Of a DNA stretch of 64,000 bases, positions 1 to 10,229 are shown one piece after another. Under the pieces are notes generated by a model that made no database searches, was not told the origin of the DNA, and saw only the letters and a program-made list of their open reading frames with translations. The translations under genes were made by a program, and so were the position numbers. Each line of letters begins with the position of its first letter. Position 1 is the stretch's first letter. This stretch comes from Absidia repens (taxonomy: Eukaryota > Mucoromycota > Mucoromycetes > Mucorales > Cunninghamellaceae): assembly GCA_002105175.1 (NCBI GenBank), contig MCGE01000009.1, positions 930,001 through 994,000 of the forward strand, read 5' to 3'.

Positions 1-1261
1 TATATTCCCGGGGCATCATGTCATCCCTCTTCTTCATCATTTTACCCTATATACAAAATTAGATCATTAGTTGTTTTTGAATAATACCCCATTTCGCTTT
101 ACATACCAACGTGCAATCGTCAGACACACACAAACATACAAATAAATGTTGTTGTTTTTTATTTTTTTATATTTTTATTTTATTTTTTTGATTCTATGTA
201 TATGTACGTTTTGATGAAAAAGATGGAATGGATTTATAGGTTGGGGGGATTGATGATATGACGTATTGTGCTGTATGTTATGATAGGTACGAGTGTTCTA
301 AAGGGAAGGGGGGATTCCTTTTTGATCTTTTCTCTCATCCCTCCTTTATCTTTGACACATAGGGTATGGCACAAGGGGCGGGGGGATGATACATATATCA
401 AAAGATGGATGATATGCGGGGGAATTATGTTTTTGTGTGAAGACCCTCGTCTCCCATAAGATGGCCCCTGCAATGAATCAGAATAGAAAAAAAAAAAAAA
501 AAAGGGGGATAAGGGCGTCAATATTGTTGAATGAATGTCAGGTAGACCACATGAAACCTTTTACGATATCTATTGTTTTAAGATGGGAGGAATATATTTG
601 ATTTTTGATGCTTGCGTTAATAAACTTGCTGTGTCGAAAAAATTAGCTCAGGTGCTGGTCGGGGGTGGGGGTATTCCAGGAAACATACCCACATATTTTA
701 CAATTAAAAAATAATCCTCTTTTTTTTCATGGTGCAGTTCAGTATGAAAAGCAAACCCTAATTGTTGTTAGGGAGGGGAGGGTTGTTGAAGTGCGGCTTT
801 CTTGAAATGACACACACCTCTCTGCCAATTTGCATCTTAATAATATAAGCAGTTCCTTGGGGCGCCACTATCAAGGGGTTTGGTAGGATACCCACAAGCT
901 ACAATGGCGAACATTATTTGCAATACGACAGGATCTGAATATAACTTGACAAAAAGGGTCATGTTTTATTGAGTATATTGATAAATACTAATACTAAAGA
1001 AAGTAGGTTCAGTGTAACTAGGGGAATCAGTGGAAGGACCTATTGGTGGAAGCATGAGGGAGACTAGTGTGAGATTTTAAGCATAGTCAACATTATTCTA
1101 ACGGTGTGAGGGTAAAAAAAAAGAAAAAGGGAACTAATATACTGCACATTGCAACAGAAATATTAAAAGGGAGATCTGTTACGAAGCACAACAGCGGCCA
1201 ACACTAATCTAAGAGGGAGATGAAGGATCTATTATAGAAGTCACGAAAGAGACATATTGAG
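1..1261. other. Intergenic, no gene seen
   Basis: No open frame here looks coding. The stretch is AT-rich, with purine runs and A/T homopolymers, for example an A-run near 487-503. Short open frames on both strands are low complexity and lack splice-linked continuation. Confidence 0.6.
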
Positions 1262-1508
1262 ACTTTTTTTTTATTGAACTATGTAAAACGAACATTTTTA
1301 TTGAGATAGGAGTACAAACTATGAACAAACTAATTCTAAACTAAGCTAATGAAGGCTCCAGAATGCCAACTATGGTGGTTCACAATCCTGGATCCAAAAT
1401 GAAAGGGTTTCCCATGCATCTTGTTAACTATGTTCTGAAACCCCTTCCAAACTAGTCCTAACACTGACCTAAGCCCACCATAACCTCGAGAAAGTTGACT
1501 GGTGACGA

Positions 1509-1548
<40 letters not shown>

Positions 1549-1620
1549 AGAGTGCGAAAAAATAAAAATTGGAAGCGTCAACAAAATTTCACGTGGGCGG
1601 AATTTGAAATATACTTATTG
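1262..1620 (-). repeat. Dispersed repeat family R1, copy 1
   Basis: Read on the minus strand, this copy starts with a TTTCAAATTCCGCCC motif near 1590-1607. A poly-T tract follows (plus-strand A-run 1510-1546), then GGACTAGTTT, then the core complementary to GAAAGGGTTTCCC near 1401-1413, and TTCATTAGCTTAG-like sequence. It ends in AATAAAAA-type repeats. The same ordered blocks recur at about 20150, 20640, 25240, 26870, 33600 and 48200. No coding capacity is seen, so it is probably a non-autonomous transposable element. The borders are estimates. Confidence 0.7.
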
Positions 1621-1837
1621 GTTTTTTTAGACAATACAAATCCGCTTGTGAAAATCTGCGTTCAGAAAAAGCAAACACACACATAGCCGTATAATCATAT
1701 TCAATTCAACATGAAAACGTGATAGTTTATTGATAAAAAAAAAACACAATGATATGTATATATCATTACACTAGTAGTACAACTATGTCTATGAACTAAG
1801 CTATATAACTAATACACAGTGAGGAGGAGGGAGGGAC

Positions 1838-3603
1838 CTATTTGTGCTTGGAGATGGTAGAAGCAGCCTTGCCATCGGGGATTTGAATGAATTGAGCAGG
1901 AGCATCAGCGGTAGCAGGAGCATCCAAGATATAGTAGCCCTTACGTTCGAATTGGATGATATCGCCCTTCTTGAGTTGGCTAACGTTGGCATCGGCAAGT
2001 GCATCCGCCTTGAATTCAGTGACGGGGGTGACCAAATCCTTGACCTCATCACCTTCTTCGACCTTCTTCTTGGTGATCAAGTAATCGTAATCCACCAAAG
2101 TGACAGGGACAACATCGTCATCGTAAGACAACCAGGTCAACTTTTTCTTGGTCTTCTTAAAGTCACCTTCCAAATGCAATTCCAAATCGACGCTAGTAAC
2201 AATATCACCATCCTTTTGAATGTTGCGGACAAAGGCATTTCCCCAATCCATCAAAGTAATCTATTTTTTAAGAAAAAAAATGCAGTGGTATGAATAAAAA
2301 ACCCGTGAATCATACCAACTTTTTTTGAAAGGAGATTAACCAACTTACTTCTTCACCGGATTCCAAAGATTGGGCATCTTCTTGATCAAGAGCAATCTTG
2401 GCAGAGTAATTGGTCTTCTTGGTACCAACAGCAGGGTTCTTCTTGTGTAAGGGGAGTTCCTTGACTTCCTTGGCAGAGATACCTTGAACGTTGCAAACGG
2501 CGAGTTGGTTCTTCAACACAGCAGTATGGCGAGGAGCGACAGGATCAATCACCTTCTTGTTCAAAGCCCATAATTTGTCCCATTCCAATAACAATGTGTT
2601 TTGAGAGGCACCTTGCATAAGAATGTATTGCTTGAGAGCTTCAATGGTCAAACCGCGACGACGGATACCACGGACAGTAGGGAAACGAGGATCATCCCAA
2701 CCAGAGACAAAGCCTTGATCGACAAACCATTGGAGCTTACGCTTGGATAACAAGGTGTAAACAAAGTTCATACGACTGAAATCCCAAATGGTGACCTTGC
2801 GGAGGCCAAGAGCTTCGATCATCCAGTTGTATTGGGCGTTACGGTCACGGTATTCGTTGGTACGAAGCGCATGGGTCACACCTTCCAAAGAGTCAACGAT
2901 GGGGCAAGTGAAATCATAGGTGGGGTACATCTTCCATTTGTCACCAGTGTAATGATGAGGGGTCAAGTTGCAGCGATAAATGACGGGATCACGAAGGGTA
3001 CCGTTAGGATCGTTGACACTGATTTTAGCACGTAAACAACAGGATTGGCCCTATCCGTATAAAGAGAGCGAGAGAGAAAGAGAGAGATTAGACAGGTACA
3101 TGAAGATATAAATAGAATAAACCAGTAACTTACAAATTCAGTTCCGTTCTTCATTTCATCAAAACGACGCAAATTTTCTTCCACAGAGAGATCACGGCAC
3201 TTGGAGGCAACACAGTTCATACGTTGATCACGCATGGTGAGTTGGTCGGTATCATCGACATAGGCCTTTCCATCCTTAATCAACTTGAGAGCGAGATCGT
3301 ACATTTGGTCAAAGTAGTCTGAGGAATGAGTCACGATAGAGGAGTCGACACCGATAAGAGCCAAATCTTCTTTGATGGATTCTTCAAATTCAGTCTTTTC
3401 TTTGCTGGGATTGGTATCGTCAAATCGGATAATCAACTTGCCCTTGTAAGTTTCAGCAAAGTATTGGTTCATCAAAGCAGCCTTGGCATGTCCAATGTGG
3501 AGATAACCACTGGGTTCAGGAGGGAAACGGGTGACAACCTTGCCCATTTCAGCTTCAGTAAGACCAATTTCGAACTTGCCTTGATCGCTTGATTTACCCT
3601 AAA

Positions 3604-3641
<38 letters not shown>

Positions 3642-4641
3642 AGATGAGAATCTATTCATGTCAACTTGAATATATATAAATATATATATTTACCTTGGAA
3701 GCAGACTTGGAGGCCTTGTCTTGCTTCTTTTGAGTAGCTTGTACGCTATCGACAGCCACTTTGGAAGCATCAAAAGATTGGATGTATTCGAACCAACGGA
3801 CAAGATAGATACCGAGAGATTCCTTCTTGGTTTTGAAGACGCGACCAAAAGCCAAAGAACCTATAGCAGAGAAAAATAGAATGTCAGTCCAACCAGTCGC
3901 AGGTTCATCTCTATCCCCCCCCTGTAAAATGATGATGACAGTTGTTTTTTTTTTTTTTTACCCTTCAAAGCACTGAAGATAACAAAGTCAGCAATAGAGA
4001 CAGAGTAGCCAACAATGAAAGAACGAAGGGTCAAGTACTTGTTCAATTCTTTGAAAGCTTCGTTTTGAGCTTTGAAATCGGCGGTGTTCAACTTGAGGTG
4101 AGCAAAATCGAGCCATTGGTCAACCTATGATAAAAATAAAAATAAAAATTCAGTCCTCGTTAGCATATGTATATATGATGTGAGCGTTTGTGTGTGTGTG
4201 ACTTACCAAAGTAGAGCTAATAGGATCTTGAGGGTTATAGAGACCAGCTTCAGGGAATAAACGACCGAAAAGACGGGCGATGGCATTGGTAGTATCGTAG
4301 TTGGCACTATGTATTAAAAAAAAGCATTCGTTTTTGAGTTGGTTATGATCATGTTTTACTTCCTAAAAAAGTAGATAGATCTTACCCTTCGTAAGCGACC
4401 AAAGCAGGAACATTGTCACCTTCAACAGACTTGGCATCTACCAAGTCAACTTGAATAGATCCAGGCTTGACAGCATTGATTTGAGCAGCAATGGCGAGCG
4501 AGCCTATTAAGCAAACACAAAAAAACGTCAGGCACACAGTTACATGGTACGTTGTAAGTATCTAACTAGTCGTTTTTGGTTTCTGTTCTTACCATAACTG
4601 ATAGGAGAGGCTTTTGTAGCAACACGAAGTTGAATGGCCAT
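1838..4641 (-). CDS. GUS1: Cytosolic glutamyl-tRNA synthetase
   Basis: Charges tRNA-Glu with glutamate in the cytosol. The eight-exon model is complement of 1838-2260, 2349-3050, 3134-3598, 3694-3860, 3962-4124, 4207-4306, 4386-4503 and 4593-4641. It gives 728 residues with all phases closing. The N-terminal ~200 residues resemble the GST-like domain that in yeast GluRS binds Arc1. A charged linker rich in Lys, Ala and Ser follows (KKQDKASKSASK). The class I catalytic core then starts with PPEPSGYLHIGHAKAA, the HIGH motif. The KMSKS-equivalent loop reads LLSKRKLQ, and a beta-barrel anticodon-binding domain ends at SKHK. This is the eukaryotic (GlnRS-like) type. The intron at 3599-3693 carries a 32-nt A-run (poly-T in the transcript). 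The start is the first ATG in frame, with no upstream alternative. Confidence 0.95.
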
Positions 4642-5457
4642 ATCGTAAAAAAAAAAAAAGTAAAAAAACTGAAGAAGTAAAAAAGGAGAGAAAAAAAAAG
4701 AAGATATTTATTTTGAAGGCTGACAAGAGAGTCACTACCAATAGTAATAACTCCGCTCTTTTTTTTTTCTTTCTATGGAGAATGGTGATTCATTTCCAGT
4801 CAACCCTACGTGGGTGAACAAAAATCACCATAGTGGTCGCAGCACTTTTGTGAGCAAGATTGTAGATTATTCCATCACAAGATCAATATCAGAATAAGAG
4901 TCTGTGCATTGAAAAACCAAGCTGCTTGGACTTCAAAAACCATCGAATAACTGATATACTGCATTTAAGCGCAAGCATAAATATTTAATTTAATCTCTAC
5001 TGTTCCTGATGCTGAAAAACCTTTTAGCGAATGAAGATTTTTCGTTGGTTGTGGTTCATAAAGGAGGTGGGGAGTGGATCCCGAACTTCATTTTGAATTG
5101 GCCAATTTTCGGATATTAAAGTAGCCCGTCCATAGATTTGTAAAAAAATACATACAAAATATATAATTTATAACAAAAAAAAAAAAAAAAAAAAAAACGA
5201 TGCCATCATATGAATGGTATGTCCAAGAAATCAAGGAAATTTGTAACGTTTCGGAGTAAATTGACATGAGCAAAAAAAGATTGAGAGGTTTTTGCTCCTG
5301 GCAACTATCATCATTGGCCCTTCGAAATTAAATTCCGGCCTTTGAAAAAAATAAAATATAAAAAGCTAAAAAGCGCTTGCCAATCATTTGACCCGTCCCT
5401 TTTCTTTTGTTTCTCTCTCACTCCCTCTCTTTTCTCTTTTTTTTTTTTTTTGGCATC
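4642..5457. other. Divergent intergenic region between GUS1 and the reductase-like gene
   Basis: No open frame is convincing. The region should hold both promoters. It contains an A-run at about 5176-5198 and a pair of copper-response-like heptamers at 5267-5298 (listed separately). A pyrimidine-rich tract at about 5401-5452 lies just before the reductase ATG. Confidence 0.6.
5267..5298. promoter_or_regulatory. Possible inverted pair of copper-response elements
   Basis: GAGCAAA (within 5267-5274) and TTTGCTC (5291-5297) lie in inverted orientation, about 160-190 bp upstream of the reductase-like ATG. TTTGCTC is the core of the yeast Mac1 copper-response element, which works in pairs upstream of FRE1 and CTR1. 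Whether this fungus has a Mac1-type regulator with the same specificity is not known, and a 7-mer pair can arise by chance in AT-rich DNA. Confidence 0.3.
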
Positions 5458-7445
5458 ATGGATATGGACTCGATGAGTATGGAAGGATACGCCTTACAAT
5501 GGCAAAACGAATGTATTCTCAAACACTCATCGGCTTGATATGTGCCATTTCTTCCTATTGATTGTTCGGCACCATATTCTTTTGCGACGATCGCCTCCAC
5601 AGCAACCACATGCACCACATTGCAAACGCAAAAGCAATAAATGGATCGCTTGGCTACGAACATCATGGACGATGCCTCGCGCTATGCACGCCATACTACA
5701 ACGCTATCGCAGAGTGGATCGGTACGTGGTCAACACATGCTCTTGGTCGTTACCTTTTCTACCTCCGTTGGCGGTGTACTGCTGTGTGTTGTCCTGATCA
5801 CATCCATCTTACACTACTGATCATGAACAACGACTTGTCGCTCAATTCGAATCGTGCTGGCTTCTTGACCATTGCCCTTGTCCCGTTTTTATTGGCTTCT
5901 ACTGGCCGACATTCTGCGTTAGCGCTCTTGACAGGCATGTCCTCTGTCCGCTTGAATTTTTTCCACCGCGTCCTTGGTATCGCAATTGTGCTTCTGGCCA
6001 CCGTCCACATGGCATGCATGGTCTCCGCATGGGCGGCCTTCCCTAGCTTCATGGCGTCCCAGTTGACTGTCCCCAAAGTGCGTTATGGTCTTGCTGGTTA
6101 TGGCTGCCTCTGTGTGGTGGTCCTTGTAGCTTGTATCCCATCCGTGTATTCAAATATGAATTCTTTGTCTGCACACATTTGTTGGCGTTTGGTTTTATTG
6201 GTGCTATTTCCAAGCATACGCCTTATGCAATGCGGTATTTTATCACTGGCATTGTGTGTTATTGTCTGAACTTGTTGGCATCCTGGTTTGTCCAAGCCCG
6301 CCTGGCTCGCGTGCGTGCCCATGTCCTCCCCAATGACTGTACTCGTTTATCGTTACGCCTTTCAAGTCCTATCAAACATCATCCTGGTCAATATATCTAC
6401 GTCTGTATCCCCCGCCTGTCGGCTTTCCAATGGCACCCTTTTACCATCACCAATACTCAGCCGACCGGTGAAGGCTTTTGTGATACCTTGGTGGAAGTCC
6501 ATGCTACGGTGCGTGGTGATTATACTCGACAACTCTACAAGCTGGCTGCTGACCATGATGACGATTGGCACGCCTTTGTGAGTGGTCCGTGCGGTCGCAC
6601 CCTCGCCTCCACTTGCCCGGAAACAATGCTGACGGAACAAAGGGTGATTGTGGCTGCCAATGCTGGTGCTGGTGTGACTTTTGGCATGCGTCTGATTCGG
6701 GAATTAGCTTCTGTTTTATTGGACAACGGCAACCATCATGATGGTGATGACAATGATGAAGAGATCCTGGATGATTCCCCTTCATCTACTGTGACTGAAC
6801 CCCATCCTCGTCGTCGTTTATTATTATGTGGTCTTCCTGTGGTGACGCGCGACATTTATTTTATCTGGTCTGTCCGTCGTGGTGGTGAATTGGCATGGTT
6901 CAAATCCGAATTACAACATTACAAGACCCAATTTGATAAAGCCAATGCTACGGATGCTCACTTCCCTCGGTTACATCTTTTGTTTTATCACACTGGTACT
7001 GATGATCTTATGGTGGATGAAGATGAATGCATGACAGAAATGAAGATCAATGGCCATAGTGGTGTTCAGGCAGCGCCTGTGGTGGATGAAACTTTGAATG
7101 ATGGTGCTGAACTTGGTTATGAAAACAAGGATTTATTGGTGCCGTCTTATAGTGGCAGTGGAGACGATTCTTCAAAACCCTCCTTCAGGGCTACGATTCA
7201 ACGTCAAAGGGTGGATCCAAAGGAATGCTTGAACTTGGCATCTGGTTCCGAATCGATGGGGCTTTTTGGTAAAAGGAAAAAAAAAATGGAAGCGATTACT
7301 ATTATTATTATTATTATGCTAACTCTCTTTTCCTCTAGTTTGTGGCTCATCAAGCTTTAACCGGTCCTTTAAAAACAGTGTCGCCAAGCTGGATGCCTCT
7401 CGTTCATGCTTATTGGAATTCCACTGTGAAGATTTTGAGTATTAG
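5458..7445 (+). CDS. Ferric/cupric reductase-like (FRE/NOX family), N-terminal frame broken
   Basis: Family members move electrons from NADPH through FAD and two haems across a membrane, reducing Fe3+ or Cu2+ for uptake. The C-terminal half is intact. A frame from about 6131 encodes YEFFVCTHLLAF, the FAD-binding HPGQYIYVCIP and HPFTIT segments, and an NADPH-binding NAGAGVTFGMRLI. An intron at 7269-7338 (branch TGCTAAC) then joins GLF to VCGSSSFNRSFKN, the family's usual C-terminus. The N-terminal half is scattered over frames. MDMDSMSMEGYALQW starts at 5458 and stops at about 5536. A helix (LLVVTFSTSVGGVLL) is in the first frame to about 5817. The RAGFLTIALVPFLLAS and LNFFHRVLGIAIVLLATVH helices follow in another frame to about 6126, and then the frame shifts again. 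No introns explain these changes, so it is a pseudogene or the sequence has indel errors. It lies upstream of a copper transporter. Confidence 0.75.
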
Positions 7446-8316
7446 ATAGTTATTTTGTTGTAATTTAGCTCAAGTTAGCCGTTTATCCCCCCTCCATTTG
7501 TATTATATCTAGATTATCATTATTTTTTATATAATAAAAAACTTGTTTTTTATTCGCTAAATGTTGTAGCAATATTCTCTCACTCAGATGCCCCGTCTCC
7601 TTTTTTTTTTTTTTTTTTACGAATACAATAGTTTTCTGGGTCACCTTATTTTTTTTCGTATTTTTTTTTATATACACTGGACTATCGGCGGAGGTTGCAC
7701 AATCACGGATCAAAGTATAGAATTCATGGATGATTCGGTTGAGTTGGTATTGAGCGACCGCACCGTGATTTCGGGACACTGTATGAAAAAAAAAAGACTG
7801 CCATTTGATAGCAATAATCTCTCATATGGGTGCAAATGTCGTTTGATTTTTAAATAACAAGAGAATGAAATGATGACAACAATCAAGGTTATGCCAAGAA
7901 TCATTAGATGGTTTATGGAATATTTTTCTTGTTCATTACAGCATAGATTGTGTTACTATATGATCTTTACTGTATATTGCCCTACTTTATTTCTCAAGAA
8001 GAGCTTTGATCCAGTGGTCCTAAAATGGATGTTTGGTTTACTGGCGGCACATGCAATGATGATCTGATTAAAAAAAAATTGTAAAACCAGCCCTGAGTTC
8101 AGCAAACAACTTGCTTTTTTACACCCCCCGCTTGCGAGAAGTTTTTGCTGTAAGACCATCGACCAATGGTTGCTTTTTTCAAACACCGATCAAATCAAAA
8201 AATACAAATAATCTGATCCAAGCGCTTTTGTTTTGATTTTTCTTTCACTTTTTTACTTTTATTTTATATCAAAACAGTACCCTTTTTTTTTAACTAACCA
8301 CTTTATATATTCAATT
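7446..8316. other. Intergenic: reductase 3' flank and CTR promoter
   Basis: Contains AATAAAA near 7532, consistent with the 3' end of the reductase transcript, and several A/T homopolymers. Short open frames around 7588-8186 on both strands are low complexity and unsupported. Confidence 0.55.
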
Positions 8317-8648
8317 ATGGATCATTCTTCTATGGATCATTCTTCTCATGGCGGTATGCACGATATGAGTGGTCATGGCAATATGGATATGGGTATGGAC
8401 ATGAGCATGGACATGGCAATGGGGACCTTCCACTGGTCTTCTACTGGTGATGCGATATTGTTTGACAGCTGGATGCCAAAGTCCGAGCCCGCTTATATTG
8501 GTGCATGTATTGGTTTATTCGTATTTGCTATTCTGTCTCGGGGATGTCTTGCATTGGAAATCTATTTTGTTGCATGGCGAGCAAAACGACTTGAAGAATC
8601 ATTGAATCTACAAGATGGTATGACCGCTTCTATTTCTCAGGTAAAAAA

Positions 8649-8691
<43 letters not shown>

Positions 8692-9031
8692 GGCTTTCCA
8701 GAAATGGTTTATCTGAACTCATCCATCTTTTTTTCTAACACTGTAGACGAGATTGAAAGATCGCTCTTCCTCTGATTCATTGGCCGCTGCAGAATATCCC
8801 AAAGAAGTCAAGTTACCCAAGGTGCCTCCCTTTTCTTGGATTAATGATCCCGTGCGAAGCTTTTTGACTACCTTTTCTTCCTTTATCAGTTACTTGCTCA
8901 TGTTGATTGTGATGACCGGTAATGGTGGATTCTTTCTTGTGATCATGGTTGGCATTTTTGTTGGTGAAGTTGCCTTCGGTCGATTCAGGTCTATTGGTGG
9001 AATTAAAGGAGCGGGCGAACACGATCATTAA
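8317..9031 (+). CDS. Ctr-family high-affinity copper transporter
   Basis: Imports Cu(I) across the plasma or vacuolar membrane as a trimer. Exons 8317-8640 and 8747-9031 give 202 residues. The N-terminus is packed with Met/His copper-binding motifs (MDHSSMDHSSHGG, then repeated MDMGMDMSMDM). Helix 1 is around YIGACIGLFVFAILSRG. Helix 2 has the diagnostic MxxxM (MLIVM), followed by TGNGG. Helix 3 has the GxxxG trimer contact (GIFVG). The intron at 8641-8746 contains a 36-nt A-run and ends CTGTAG. The cysteine/histidine tail is short (GEHDH). It sits 0.9 kb downstream of a metalloreductase-like gene on the same strand, which fits reduction-coupled copper uptake. Confidence 0.95.
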
Positions 9032-9624
9032 ACCTTTTCTTTTCTGGAAATGATGGCTGTAGTAGCTGGTTTATATATTATTATCATTTTTATTACTATT
9101 TTTTTACCATGTATTATTCCCTCTACCCTACCCTTTACAAATATGCCATCACTGCTTTTTATCATTCATTATCCTTCTTCTCATATAGTATATAGATACA
9201 TTCTACATCCTTACTTTTTATCATCCTTCATTTATTATATTATATGTACAAATAAAGTCAAATTTCGTTTATGAACCTTAATATTTGAATCAAAAACGAA
9301 AAATGCATTGACGTTGAACGGGTTGATTTTTATGTGCCAATCTAATACAATAGAAAAAATGCAGGAACGAAAATGACATTTAAAGTCCGCGCAAAAACCA
9401 TATGCTATGTAAAATAGTCTTGTACTCCCATCATAGCATGACTGGTAAAAATAAAAGAGATGTTTTCTATATATATCAAAGCTTTTTGATAAATGTCATA
9501 CGAGGAAAAACTATTGCCATCACCGAGACCAGGGTCGTGTCGGCATTTCAAATGGTCAAATATATAAACATATATATATATATATATAAACCGCCAACCT
9601 GCACTTAACCTTTATTCTGTAAAA
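9032..9624. other. Intergenic, no gene seen
   Basis: AT-rich spacer. It has a (TA)n run at about 9571-9588, close upstream of the next ATG, and TACAAATAAAG near 9246 as a possible poly(A) signal for the copper transporter. Confidence 0.55.
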
Positions 9625-10068
9625 ATGGTCCATCCAACTCTGCCCCTAGTGCCTCTTATTGCATCCACTTCTCTCACTACCATTGGATTAGAAGCACTTG
9701 TATATGTACCTGGTTTATTGAACTTGACCGACGGCAACGCTATCTCAACCACCTTCCGGCGTTATTTCTATCGGACAACAGGACCTATTGCGCTTGTTGG
9801 TGGTATTGCAAGTGCGGTTGGATCTTATCTTTACTTTCGTCAAGGTGCAAATGCGTATTTTGGTTGGGGCGCTCTTTTTGCTGGGATGCATTTTGCATAT
9901 ATCCCTTTGGTGATGTATCCTGTACAAACTATAGTGGAGAATAATAAAAAAGATCCCTCAGCATCCCACACGGCTGCCAGAAAATGGTTGCGTGTTCATA
10001 AAGTGCGTCTCGTCAGCGACATTGCTGCGACGGTTTGCTTTACTTTAGCGTTGGCCGATGAAAAATAA
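9625..10068 (+). CDS. Small four-helix membrane protein, DUF1772-like
   Basis: Single exon, 147 residues. Four hydrophobic segments are visible, near residues 8-30, 50-70, 78-98 and 125-143. The arrangement and the late RKWLRVHKVRLVSD segment resemble the W-(V/I)R-x-N-x-x-R signature before the last helix of DUF1772 (anthrone-oxygenase-like) proteins. That assignment is by pattern only. No catalytic role can be read from it. The ATG context (AAAATGG) is good and there is no upstream in-frame ATG. It follows the copper transporter on the same strand, but nothing ties it functionally to metals. Confidence 0.75.
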   Translation: MVHPTLPLVPLIASTSLTTIGLEALVYVPGLLNLTDGNAISTTFRRYFYRTTGPIALVGGIASAVGSYLYFRQGANAYFGWGALFAGMHFAYIPLVMYPVQTIVENNKKDPSASHTAARKWLRVHKVRLVSDIAATVCFTLALADEK

Positions 10069-10229
10069 AATTGAAATAGCGCTCACTCCATTTTCCCCTT
10101 TTCCATTGATGTCTCCCTCTTTTTTTTTTCTTTTTTTTTTTTTTGATGTGAATAACAATTAATATGAATGTCTTTACTCCTCTTTTGTGGTTTATTAAAC
10201 TTTGTTAGTTATCGTTAACATTATTACTG

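Noticed and set aside
1495..1686. Lys-rich plus-strand frame across the A-run
   Set aside because: Homopolymer artefact inside repeat R1.
4139..4150. Short AAAAAT repeats and GT-rich runs in GUS1 introns
   Set aside because: Ordinary intronic simple sequence with no further structure.
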